Shown here: piece by piece, positions 47,753 to 60,200 of the stretch
Layout of the letters: each line of letters starts with the position of its first letter
Numbering within the stretch: the stretch's first letter is position 1
Origin: Phoenix dactylifera
Taxonomy: Eukaryota > Streptophyta > Magnoliopsida > Arecales > Arecaceae
Direction: 5' to 3'
Assembly (NCBI RefSeq): GCF_009389715.1
Contig: NC_052405.1
Location: forward strand, 9,217,194-9,281,193
Length of the DNA stretch: 64,000 nucleotides
Translations under genes and position numbers: made by a program
The notes under the pieces: generated by a model
The model's database searches: none
The model's input: the letters and a program-made list of their open reading frames with translations, nothing else
What the model was told of the DNA's origin: nothing

Positions 47753-50700
47753 ATGACGGTGGTTCTGAAGGGAGTCGGGGCGCCGAAGACGGTGCTGATA
47801 ACCGGGGTGAGCCGTGGCCTCGGGAGGGCCCTCGCCCTGGAGCTCGCCAAGCGCGGGCACGCCATCATCGGTTTTGCACGCTCCCAAGAGAAGATCCAGG
47901 GCCTCCTGGCTGAGCTGCCATCCGACGACCCCGCCCCCTCCTCCTCCCCTTCCAAGCACCTCATCATCCAAGCCGACATTGTAAGCCTTCCCAAATCTTT
48001 TCCGCCCATTCCTTCTCGTCATCGTCTTCTCTTTCGCAATTCCTGATAGTTGTTACCTGATCATTAAAATTGAAATCATTTATTAGGGCTGCTCTCGAGT
48101 TTTGACGATCCTAGTTGAAGAATGATGAGTTGTGTTGCATTTTATCTTGATTTGTAGAGGTCGGATACCAGCATCAAGGAGTTGGCAAGGCTTGTCGTGG
48201 AGACGAGACGGGTGCCCGATATCATAGGTTTGTAAGCTCCCTTTTGAAGGAGTTGTTTCTTTCTTTTGTGAACTAACGTAGTACTAGTAAAAGTAAGAAA
48301 ACAGAATAGAGACAGAGAGGATAGACAGTATTGTTTGGGTTTTAGGATGTTCTCGGTTAAGTATCAGTTTTCACAAGGTCGAGTTATCTGTTGTTATGTT
48401 TTCATGTGAAATTTTGCGCATTAAATATGTTATATCTTGATTGTGTTCAAAGCATTGAGTGTACCATTTGCTTTTGATACATCTTGTTTGTTTTATGATT
48501 TTATTTGATAGTTTTGGTATCTGCTCTGAAAATGAATGTTCGGACTTAAGTGTTAGTTATCCATCTGAAAATTGTCGAAAACTTCATGATATTTACTAGT
48601 CTTATCATTAGGAGGAGAAGTGGAAAAGATTCTGAAAAGAAAAGCATTCCCCTAGGTATATATGTACATTTTATGTTGTTGACTCCACTTGTATGATGCA
48701 TGTGAGCCGCCATAACATTTGTGAAGTATGTTGTTGTTTAAGACTGTACTGGTAGGTGGCTCTCATTGTTGTGGTTCTGTTCTGATCCTGTAAACTTAAT
48801 TATATGAAGTTTATGATTATTTAGTGATCCTGGTTGATTTATTGAATTTGCTTCTAATCAGAAATCTATTCCAAAAGTCTACTTTCTCCACTTTATTTTG
48901 TGGCTTTGCTATATTTTGGCTTGTGGTGCCTTGATGCATGTGATGGGAAGACCTTATTTTGATTCATTATAATAGTCCTATTGATCACTGATGCACTAGA
49001 AGAAAAAAAAAAATCTCAATTTAGTCTTTAATATCTACATGATATCAGAATTTTATGATTCTCAAATGGATATGGTGTTTTAGATAAAAATTTATTCCTC
49101 TTGAGAGAAATGGAGGGCATTGGTTTGTGGAAACAAGCATATTTTAAATGGTGGTTGAGTGATTTGTATCCCTACAAGTTTTGATGATTGCCCTTGTCTG
49201 CATCTTGCTTTCCTATTTTCATTGTTTAATACTTCTTGTTCCTTACATTAATTTATCTCTTTAAAATGGTTTTCTTTTTTTGGGTAAACAAAGGTGACTA
49301 TGATGTACTTTGTTACTTTTTTTAACTGAATTATTACTTTGCTTCCATTGCTACTACATTACTGCATAACTGAAACAAGGGTGTATTTCTACAGTAAATA
49401 ATGCAGGCACAATAAACAAAAATAATAAAATATGGGAAGTACCAGCAGAGGAATTTGATACAGTGATAGATACTAATATTAAGGGTGTTGCAAATATACT
49501 CCGGCACTTCCTGCCACTTATGATAGAAAAGAAGCAGGGAATTATTGTTAACATGTCTTCTGGTTGGGGAAGATCAGCAGCTGCAGAGGTAATCAGATGC
49601 TCTCAGTGTGATCATGTTAATGTATTTTTCTTGTTGCAAAATTAGTCTTTTATCTTATTTATGCTCTGAAATACACTGCTCTGCTACAGGTGGCACCCTA
49701 TTGTGCTTCAAAATGGGCAATTGAGGGTCTGACACGGTCTGTTGCAAAAGAGTTGCCTCCTGGTGTGGCAGTTGTTGCACTTTCTCCTGGTGTGATAAAC
49801 ACTGAATTGCTTGCCTCATGCTTTGGGAGTTCTTCTGCCCTATATCAAACACCTGAATCATGGTACTTCTTTTCATTCATCCAGATACTACTTTTTCCCT
49901 CCTTTTCAGCATTCACCTTTTATTGAGATGTCAACTCACAAAAATAGGGACCTTGCTTAGTGTTTATTTCATCTTATCAAAGCATAGCATTTGCTTGAGA
50001 TGTAGACAAGATGTAGACAAGGCATGTTGTGATCTTTCTTGCATATAGGTATTGCTTGCATTTTTATGCTTCTTAGATATTGGTTTCTTGGGGAGCACCA
50101 ACTGAAATCGTTTAAGTTTGGTTCTTAATTTGTGAACTGTAAAGTCTATCCCTGCCCAGCACCCCAACTGCCGTGGTTGGTGGTGCAGATCCGATATGGT
50201 GATTGTGTTTATTGCCTAGCTTGATGCACAAAACCTTTTAAGTTAATTACCTTTCCTGGAAGAAGTTGTAAAGTTATCAAGCTGTGAATAGTCCTATTTC
50301 AGAATATAACATCTTTTTTTTTTTTTTGGTGGTTTGATTTAAAATGTCTAGGTTTTGTCTTATATCTCTGTGGTTCAACTTTCCAAATTAAAGTCTATAG
50401 AAGAATTCAAACTGTCATTAATAAAGCTTCAGCTTTTAACAGAAGGCATTTTGTATGCTTAAATTATCTTGCAGCTTCACTAAGATATTGCTTGCTTGAT
50501 AAATTGGTTCAGCCTTTGTTTAGAAACAAGTATACCGACATGTGAAATTCACATCAGACTAAATTGACGACGCTAATGCCGATTCAGGGTTGTTTGTGTC
50601 TCTGTGATGTCAATCACAATATAACCAAAGAATGAAAAGTAAATATTTCGAACAAAATATAAATTTTTAAAAAAATTAAAGAAGTAGTTGATATTTTTAG

Positions 50701-53700
50701 AATTATTTGTTAAGAGATCAAAAGTTTTCTGTCTTATAAAAGCTGAAGTGATCCTAGAATGAACAAATTGAGGTGGCATTTGGAATTAGGAATTAAAATG
50801 ATATCTGCATGATAACTAAGACACATTTTCTCAGTGAAACTGAAAGCCATAATGCCTGGTCCATGACACCCCTTGCTTTCTTGTAGTTACAAAACAAATT
50901 GGTAGGCTGGAACTAATGCACAAGAAGTGTTAACTTTGTGGAAGAAAAGGAAGCACTACAATTTTGGTGGGGTCAAGAGAGTGAGTGAGTGAGTGAGAAA
51001 GGTAGGGGTTTATAATTTTGGAAGAACTAGAAGGGCAGCATTCACAGGGCTCATAATTGGAAATTTACGGTAGGAAAAGGATGGACAATTTTGCTTAACC
51101 TGTTCATTTGGCTCCCCCCTTCCCTCCTGCTGTGGGAAGAGAGAAAGAAGTTCAACGCCAACGAATATTAGGAAGTGGTGGGATGATGCTTCCAAAGAGA
51201 TAAGAGTTGTTGTCATCTGGAGGGAAGCATCTTGGTGGATAAGGTGAGCATATTTGGAAACAAAATGCTAAAGATTGGTCATACCCCTTCCAAGCCTATT
51301 GAATTTCTAGATGGCACAAAAAAGATGTTACATAAAGTGAAAGAACCATTGGTGTTGATTTTAATATTGGAAGAGATCTACTATGTCCATGAAACTTTGA
51401 AGAAAAAACAACAAAACTCATAGAAAGTCAACTTGATTGATAATAATGAAAATCAAAGTTAGGAGATAAAGTAGTAGTGCATCCACACAAGGACAAAGCA
51501 AAGAATGTTATTTTGGATTGAAACAGATAATTTCAGAATGTAACTTCAGATATCCTGGATGAATTTGTCATAGTTATATCCATTATTTCGGTAGGCCAGC
51601 ATCTTTCATAAATGTTCAATCTTCTATGGGAGTCAATTTTGATTGAGTTTTCTGTTTTGATTGTTTTAAGTAATCAAGTTTCGTCATGTATGAAGCTATG
51701 GTCCATCTAGTGTATTAGGTCATTACCTTTCCTAAAATCCCACAAAAGATGCATGTGAATCAAGTTTAGTTTTTGGTGATATATTGGATGTAGAAAAAAT
51801 CATTAGTATGACTATGATGTTTTCTTAGTGTTGCAATTATAATGATATCTTATTAAGAACTCTTTTTTTTTCTTTTGAGAAAGAGTTAGGATGCTCTAAC
51901 CCGCTTTCAGAACTCGTTGAAAAATTAATTTCTTAGTTGAGAAATCGAGAAACTCATGCAAATCTTTGAGAACTTTTTAATTTATTAATATAAAATAAAA
52001 GATAAAAGTTACATTTAAAGTTCTTGATAATTCATTTTTTGGCAATTGGGAAAATAATCATCTACACATGGATTTTTTACTTGATGCCAACACCTATCCC
52101 TATATTGTTCTGGGTCGATATGGTATTGAGACATACAGGATACTCCTTTGCGACACATGGGATGGTTGGCATCCTAATAGTTTAGTGTTTTTTACTGGTT
52201 TTGATGATTCTTAAGATTCTTTAATCTCTTTGTTAGGATTTTTTAGCCTCTTAAATACGTATGGTAATTATATGCCCCTAAAATACTGTGCTGTAGATTG
52301 ATCCCTATCCTACAACACATTGGAATGTCATGATGCCAAAATGAAAAAATTTTAGCATGTTTCCATTGTTTGCTTAATTTTTTGCCAAATAAATGGAAAA
52401 AAGGGGGTGCTAGATTACCTTACTGAATGTGCAATGATTCTAACAATAAGTCCAACTTTAAGCTAGGGGAGGCTGGATCTAGGTACCTCCTCTCCCTTCT
52501 TCCTCTCCTTCCTCTCTTCTGTCCCTTCCTCTCCATCTCTTTCTGTCTTTCCTTGGCTCCCACACATGATCGAACCAAGAAAAGAAATGAGAACCAACAG
52601 ATGCTCTCTTTTTCTGTGCATGGGACATTGCTACTGGTGAGGACACAGATTACTGTTTTCAGCATGTTTACAGGTGTCGCCGGCGTGCATAGCACTTTGG
52701 CCCATATGCAGAGGCCCTAGTATTATTTTCTTGTGTATTTTCTTTTATTTATTATGCATTTCCATCCTTATGTTAGTTGCTATTTTTAGCTGGCTTGTTA
52801 TGGCTGTATTTAGTTGTTTTAGCGTCCCATGTTGTTTGTTGGATCATGGGTAGTTACATGATCACTTGTTGGGATCATGAGTAGTTATATAGGGGGCTAT
52901 ATATGGAACCCCATGCCTCTTGTTTAGTCAGAAAAATTGGAATAAAAATCTTGCTTTGGCAAAATTACTCCTGGATTGGAGACCACTAGAGGAGGATTCC
53001 TTGAATCTGGTGGACTCCAGATTCCCCCCCCCTCTCTTTGTGTCTTTGAAAGTTCTATCCCGCATCAGCTACTCTCAGTAGTATCAGGCGACCTAGCTAG
53101 CGAACTAGAAAATCTCGGGTGGTGCCCACAGAGAATGCTAGTATTTCCTAGTTTATGAGCGAACTAGAGTCTGGGTGTCCCATGTTCCATTCTCTCATCA
53201 AAATAGTATGGTGCTAGTGGGATGTGCCAATTTGGTCGAGATGGAGTCCTTGCCTCTACATTTCTCAATCTTGAAGAGAAAATTCAGTTTAGTTCATTTA
53301 ATTGATAAAGAATTGAAAATCAATTTGAGAAAAGGGAAAAACATTCCTTTGACAAATTATGATTACAAGATCGGCTACAGAAGGAATTCGTTCATGTGAG
53401 TGAAAGAAAGGAGGGGGGTGGTCCTAGGGGTGAAGAAGCATAAGAGGGCAAAAAAAAGTTGGACTGGATTGGGAGACACTCATTTTTCTCAATATAAAAT
53501 TTGATACCACTCAACAATCTATGAGCATACTTGAGAAGCCCTTTTCCAACATCTGCAGTCAGCTTGATAAACATACCACTGATCGCTCAATTCGTATTAA
53601 GCTATACTGGCTTTTTAACCACTTCCTTTTCAAAGAAGGATGGTCCAAAGGGGTGAAGAAGCATCAGAAGGCAAAAAAAGTTGGAGGACTAGAGTGGGAG

Positions 53701-55567
53701 ATGCTCATTTTTCCTCAATATAAATTTGGTACCACTCAACAATCTATGACTATACTTGACAAGTCCTTGTCCAATTTGCAGTCAGCTTGATAAACATACT
53801 ATTTCATCACTCATTCATAAAGATATACTGCTTTTTTTACCACCTCCTTTTCCAAGTTCTCCCTGAAAAAACTTTTGTCGGTGTTCTTGGGTTTGCCTTC
53901 TTCATTCTAATTGTTTCACAAAATCCAAGCCTTACTTCATTGAGACCTCTTCAGATATTCAGTGTACATGTCCGCACTAGCTCAGTTGGTTTCCAGCTGT
54001 TTAATCTAACTAGGTCTTATTTAAACTAGTCTGTCTGAACAAGCTATGTGTGTGGATTTGTTTGTTCTAATCATGAACTCTTGACTAAGTAAGAGCTAAA
54101 TTCTCTGATTTGATATCTTAGTAACCGGGGTAGTATACTTTAAATGCCCTTCTCGTTCCTTAGGTTTTGGCACATCCTATGCATGTGACAGCACAAACAT
54201 TGAAAATCTTCTATTTTCTCTTTTTCAAAATTCCTTAATAGCTTCCCCCCTTTATTTGAAAGTCTGTGTTCGTTAAGAAATAAAGATTAGTCAGTTGATA
54301 TAACCAAAAAGAGTGAGGCTTTCTAGGATGGAAAAAAATTTGGGATTCTATGGTAAAATTCAAGAAAAGAAAAGAAGGATATGATGGAGTTGCTCCACTT
54401 GGTTTTTCTCACATATTCATGGGCTCCAGAGCACCTTAGAGCATGTCCGCCACATCCTTAGTGAATAACTCATGCCTTGGAGTTGCGCTTTGCTGTGGTC
54501 TGATTTCCAGAGTTATCTTATTATATAATAGATATATGAAAGTGCAACTAAAGCTTGTCCCTTGTTCATTGTTGAGATCTCACCTATTCCAACCAATTCC
54601 AAATTTCTCTTGAACATAATGATTGGATTGTCAGGAAAAAGGAATACTGACTGGATCTTAAAGAACTTTGGATTTTTAAGTATGGGATGATATATCAGAA
54701 TGTACTGTTAGATCTCCTACAACTGTTAGCATAGTTAGTTGGCGATGCTTGCCCTTCAGGTTGTCCAGGGTTCAAATCCTGGTTATTGATCACCTAAAAA
54801 AAAAAGAGTGTACTGTTAGATCTCTTCATGACTTGTTATTTATTGTGGGTTATGTTTTCCATACTGACAATAAGGAGCAAGCGGGTGCTCGCACAGATCT
54901 GTGGTCGGCTGTACTTTATTTGGGGCAAGAATATTGTAACTTTTCAGCTTTTAGAAGCACCTCCCCACGAAGTGTCCTTTCTAAAAATGTTGAAAAATCA
55001 GCGGATGTGTTGTCCTTTTGTCGTCAGTGTTGACAAACTGGATACCTTTTCTCCTGTCCATGTTGTGTGAATTTAGGGTCTAATCTTCTTGTTATTAAAT
55101 GGTGCGCCAGTTAAACTTTAAGCAAATCTGTACTTACCCTGCTCAATGCTCCTTTCTATGAATTAGAATCTATCTCGGTAATTTCAGTCCGCCTTTATAG
55201 TATCAAGAGCGTGAGACTAACTATTTACCCAGCTGAATGTTTGTCATACTTGTTGCACTTATTATGTATAAAAGTTTTTCTTAAATTGTTTTCTCATGTT
55301 TGAGGAGTCAACTTGGCAACTTATAGTCTATATTAGATTTAAGGTAGAACAGAGTTTTCACCTTCACCAGCTGTATAGGACTACACATAAGCAGATACTA
55401 TTATAGTACGCTGACATCTTTTCATATCACCATGGTAGTTATGTGCGCACGCTTTAATTCAAGGAAGTTTACTTTTCTCTATTTTTCAATTGGTCAGGGC
55501 CCCAAAGGCAGCTACATTTATACTAAATCTCACAGTGGAAGATAATGGTGCTTCACTCACCGTGTGA
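47753..55567 (+). CDS. NADPH-dependent pterin aldehyde reductase (short-chain dehydrogenase), 5 exons, 244 aa
   Basis: The plant enzyme reduces dihydropterin-6-aldehyde and related pterin aldehydes with NADPH, salvaging folate breakdown products in the cytosol. Exons are 47753-47980, 48158-48227, 49395-49588, 49690-49862 and 55498-55567 (735 bp, phases agree). The cofactor motif TGVSRGLG is at 17-24, NNAG at 101-104 and the DTN asparagine at 127. The catalytic serine lies in VNMSSGWGRS (Ser155), with Tyr168 and Lys172 in YCASK. The C-terminus ILNLTVEDNGASLTV matches the family ending and is encoded by an isolated 70-bp last exon 5.6 kb away. The Trp codon split across that junction (TG|G) supports the join. 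The overall sequence closely resembles the Arabidopsis enzyme. I see no targeting peptide. The protein appears complete and at normal family length. Confidence 0.93.
52700..53090 (+). mobile_element. Probable copia-type LTR remnant with PBS-like sequence
   Basis: The stretch ends 'catcagctactctca' at 53077 and is followed at once by 'gtagtatcaggcg', close to the initiator-Met tRNA complement TGGTATCAGAGC found just after copia LTRs. Within it, 'ggatcatgggtagttacat' and 'ggatcatgagtagttatat' form a short direct repeat. No internal coding follows and the left end is not defined. Confidence 0.45.
53419..53860 (+). repeat. Tandem duplication, period 223 bp
   Basis: 'ggtgaagaagcat' begins at 53429 and 53652. 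Both copies continue through 'ctcatttttc', 'accactcaacaatctatga', 'gcagtcagcttgataaacat' and 'accacctccttttc'-like words. It lies inside the last intron of the reductase gene. The two short open frames over it are side effects of the copying. Confidence 0.85.
54701..54824 (+). mobile_element. Short SINE-like retroposon with 16-bp target duplication
   Basis: The 16-mer TGTACTGTTAGATCTC occurs at 54701-54716 and 54809-54824, bracketing about 92 bp. The insert has an A-box-like TAGTTGGCGATGC and a B-box-like GGTTCAAATCC. A T-arm-like hairpin (CCAGG-loop-CCTGG) and an A-rich tail ending near 54808 follow. These are the marks of a retroposed tRNA-derived RNA. It cannot fold as a full tRNA. Confidence 0.8.
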
Positions 55568-57238
55568 TGACAGCATGGCCAACTCCATCATTACCCCCCT
55601 GACAGCAGGGCTAACTCTGACATTTTAATTGCAATCTCAGGGAACTCCAAATGATTCTTTCATAACTAATGTTTTGTGGATTTGGTGTTACTCACATTCT
55701 TGAGTTGTGAAACCACTGGCATTTTGATAATTTGTGGAACACATTATTGATGCAGACAAAAGAAATGTAGACTTAGCCTGTAATCCTTTAAGCATGGAAA
55801 TATCTGGCTGACAGCAGGTACAAACAAAAATTTGTCCCTGTCCATTATGATGTTAACTTTAGACTTTGCAATGAACTGATGGGGACCTGTACTTTCAAAG
55901 AGACCCTAAATCCCAGAACCATATATTCTAGTAAATTCTAGTTAAGGATAGACCTGTACTTTCGAGAAATTTTATGAAGTTTGCAGGAATGTATGTCCAT
56001 CGGTCGAAGGCATAATAATATGCCATCATCAAAGTTGATTGCTATTTTCCAGAGGGTTGTACATACAAGGTGGTGTGATCCTTCATATATGTTTCCCATG
56101 CCGCCTCATGGGTATGCACAGCGACAGCTCGGGGAAAGAGTGGAGCAGACGGATTGCATGAAATTTATTTGCTTGGATCCTGTTTGTAAATTAAAATTCT
56201 CCATCAGTTGGAGGATGCTGATTTTGTGTCCTCTCTCTGTGCTTGTGTAACTATATGCTACTGCATTTACAGGGGACGAGGTATCCACTATTTTAAAAAT
56301 AAAAAGGAGGGATCCTTCTCTATATGTATGACACTAGAAAACATTTTGAATTGGAGTTTTGGAGGATTGTTATTTTTATTATCCTTCGTTAGGAGCTACC
56401 TGCTGTGGAAGCTTGTTTCCTTCCGTCGGGACTGCCTCCCTACCTGCTTTAGTTCCTGGATTGGATCACGGAAGACAGAGAAGAATAAGCACGCATAATT
56501 TTTGTTTATGAAATAAGTTCTAATTATCTATCCTCTCTCTGTTATGTTTAAACGTTCTAATCCAATCTTATATTTTTCTTGGTACTGTTTCTCATAAATG
56601 TACTTGGTTGATAACTCTGTTTCCTCCTTCAGAAAACATTTAGTTATTATCTCTTACATCACCTAGTGGAGGATAAGAGCAGGGAATTAGTTCTTTGGAT
56701 GTCCTGATCCAATAAGATATCCTCAGAAGGATGGAAGAAGATTTTGAGCATCCAAAGCGCATGTTTCTCTTAAAAGAGTATTGAGAGTGTATGTAGTGAA
56801 TAAGCAAGAAAACTCGCCTGAATGACTAAACTGAAGGTAAATTGGAACGTAAAATAAAACAGTGTAAGTATGCTCGGTGGAAGTTTTATTTACTATTTAT
56901 TTCATCTGGCTGGGAAATATTGAATTGTTTGTGTAGCAAAAGCCTTTAGAAACAAAGGCCCAGAGTCAAATTGGTATTCTCAGGAGTGTTATAGGAGGTG
57001 ATCGCCAAAATTCTTCTTGAGTCCTGCAATGCAACCATGAACAACTTTCACAATTTGATTTACACTCTTCCATGCTGGTACTCCTCTCCCAACTGTTTGA
57101 AGTCTTAAAACCCAACCAAATCATCACCTCAATTCCTAACCAAGCATCTATCTGACTTTAGGGATATACACATCTCAATTTGACTATGGAAATATGCATA
57201 GAAATTTCCACTCACAAACTTGCTATGGTCGGTGCCTC
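55568..57238. other. Convergent intergenic region, no gene seen
   Basis: This lies between the reductase stop (plus strand) and the stop of the FemAB-like gene (minus strand) and must hold both 3'UTRs. I could not place either polyadenylation site. Short open frames at 55981-56498 have no domain character. Confidence 0.5.
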
Positions 57239-60200
57239 TTAATCTATTCCCTCTTTGAAGGGCCCGGAGTCATGTATCAAATTCATGACATGCTTAACCT
57301 GCAAGAAAGCAAATTAATAACAAATCAAAAGGAGATGCAGTCATAGGTTAGATGGAGTACTTCTAACATCAACTGAAATCTCTGATAAAAATGAGCAACT
57401 GAAGATGATTCTAAGAAGCTGAAATTTTTAAGAGTTGCAGTTTATATCTAAAATTTGCAGCAGCACTGAGAGTTTTCTTATTTTTTTAAATAAAAAAATA
57501 AGAGTAATTATTTAAAATTTTGCATCATATTCTTCAAAATGATGTCAGCTAAAATTTCACTCTGCCAACATTCTATATATTGTTGACGCAACTGGATGTC
57601 TAAGTTCCAAACAACGTGGAGAAAGAGTGGAAAATTAGATGATTTTACTTGAATTATGCACTATATAGTACAAATGTTTATGATCAAATTGAGTCCCGCC
57701 AGAAAAGAGAAAGGATTATGCATATATAACATTTATAAGGAATTGAAAGTCCGAATTTTTTATTAACTCAACCATTTTTTATGGGTATTGCCTCCATGGT
57801 TCAAGGTAGGAGTACCTTGTAAGTAGCATTTTAGAATGAGTGATACTACGGAGCCCTAGCATTTTAGAATAAGTTATACTACGGTGCCCAACCCAGGTAC
57901 CAGCCCAACCAAAAGAAAAAAATAATACATAGCTGGTATGCCACGTGGAATTAGGGGATTGGTGCCATACATGGGATCACTGAAATTCATGGTGGGGTTG
58001 TGGTATAAAGCACCAATGCCTTTGTGCCATGTGGTTGGCCAGCAGTCTGGAGCCTTTTTTTTTTTTTTTAATAAGGAATCCAGTAAAACTCCATCAAACA
58101 AGTGCTTTGGTTTGCATCTACAAATGAGCATACCATTTACTAGGCTTCAGGTTTTCTTATATTTAGACTAATTTTGCTACTTTAAGGAATAATGGTGGAG
58201 AGCCACCCTCTGCAGTCAAATCCATATACTCTCCCAGAAAAAGCACCAATGAAAAAGAGGAGCCAACCGGGTGAATGAAGTCCCGTTGACACTAATAGTA
58301 TAGTCTACAAAACAATTTAAGCTAGACAGCAACAGGTTAGAGACAATGGCCTGTAAAATCAAAGAAGGTGCTTTTGAAGGATGAACAAGTTGGAAAAGTA
58401 ATGCAACTTAAAATTAGGTCAATGATTATGCCATCAACTGTAAGGTAGTCTGAATGGAGTCCTGATTTCAGACCGAGATTTGGAAAAATATATAGAATTT
58501 GATATTTAAACATATCCATACCAAAAAAAAAGAAAAATAAATATGTTCAGGAATATCAAGTTGTCATAAAGTTGAGAAATTAAGAGCAATACCTGGTCTG
58601 TCTCGTATAGAAGAAAATCCTCTATAGCTTTTCTAAAACCATCATTCAAAATGTAGTGACAACTGTATGTTGTCACAGGAAGGTAACCCCTCTGAATCTT
58701 ATGCTCCCCTTGTGCTCCTGCCTCCACTTTACTCAGTTTTAACTCTATAGCTGCTTCAATTGCCTATAAGATGATCCAGATTGCAATGAGCGAACAACAA
58801 TAATGTTTGAGGTGTTAATGGTGAATTTTGCAGATGAATATTTCCTCTGCGATGAATTATTGCATTATATATATTCCTTATCTACCAAATCAATGTATTA
58901 TAGGCTTTCTATCACATAGGAATACTAGTACAACCTTGCAGGGAGGTGCATAGGATGCATCTGTGAGTCAGGTCTGGGTGGCCTTACCTTTTAAAAAGAA
59001 GAAAATGCATTTTAAACCCAGAGTTTCAGCCTGTCCTGAAGAATGATTCTTTACCTCTCCAATTGGCTCATAATACACATCAACCCAATAGGACTCAAGG
59101 CATATGCCTATTAACTGCTCAGTTGTTAGCGCAATGAGAAGGCACAGGGATCATACTGAGACAATGCCTTCTGATGGCTTATATTTGGTTTAGGGGAAGG
59201 AAAAAAGCCTCAATCTGTTATTCTTGCATTTTTTCAGCAAGGACTGGCTAAGAAACTTCAGTAAAAGACTTTAATTTCATTTCTTGCACAAGCTCAATTT
59301 AGTACCTACAGTTACACTTACTTTGCCCAATTCTACAGCTAGACTGAGCAGCCATTCCACATTTGACTGGGGGTAAAAACGTTTACCTGATAATAACAGG
59401 CTTCAAAATGCAAATTTGGAAAATAGGCATGCGGTAGACACCCCCATAGGCGACCAAACAAAGTATCCCCTCCAATAAGGTTAAGAGCTCCAGCAACAAG
59501 TTCATTCCCATCTTCCGCAACAATAAGCAGTACATGGTCTCCCATCTTTGATCCCATGTTGTGAAAGAAGTCCTTCGTTAGAAAAGCCCTACCCCATCTA
59601 CAGATAAATCAAAAGGCCATAAATTGATATGAAACTATAATCCATTTCTAAAACAGCCTATAGAAAATCGAACTACAGATTGATTCTACAATTTGTAAGA
59701 CAAAGAAGAAAAAGACTGCAAGCAGAAGTGGGAATGCAGATGGCTGATCAGACTCCTGTGTGGAAATTTCTCACATACCATCTGGACCTGATTTTTCTCA
59801 GCAAGGTAAAATCAATATCACCATAATGAAGTCAGGCTTTAATACATCAGACTTACCAACATATCATATCAACTAATCAGATAAAGTATTGCAAGTCTAT
59901 ATCAAGTTTGGGAGAAAATAAAATAAGAGCAGTGGGCCTTATAACAAACAAAAAAACAAACAAACATCTTTAACACTGTATAATCAGCCAAGAACACTTG
60001 AATAGGAAAAGACTCAAAGAAATAACATCAGAAGATGTCGAGAAGAACCAAACTTGTTATCTGTTGTGCTGCGGTAGAACTTATAGAAAGAATCCCAGTG
60101 TTTAGCCTGCAATCACATAATTAGGCAAAAAATACAGTAAGAACTTAGTGCGTGCCACTTCTCACCAGTGTAATAAAGGTAAAGGGACTGAAAATCATAC

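Larger units (their letters stand above)
49863..55497 (+). other. Intron 4 of the reductase gene (5.6 kb, repeat-laden)
   Basis: The donor GTACTT follows TG of a split Trp codon and the acceptor TTGGTCAG precedes the last 70-bp exon. The intron contains an LTR remnant (about 52.7-53.1 kb), a 223-bp tandem duplication (53.42-53.86 kb) and a SINE-like insertion (54.72-54.81 kb). None of the short open frames inside it resembles a protein. Confidence 0.85.

Noticed and set aside
47620..48009. 129- and 106-codon antisense frames over reductase exon 1
   Set aside because: Shadows of the dehydrogenase coding exon and the GA tract.
53960..54010. tRNA-like 'gctcagttgg' near 53.98 kb
   Set aside because: Single D-arm-like word without a B box in range; likely chance.
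54731..54800. Possible tRNA gene (B box and T-arm-like hairpin)
   Set aside because: No acceptor-stem pairing or anticodon arm can be formed. The A-rich tail and flanking duplication show a retroposed fragment.
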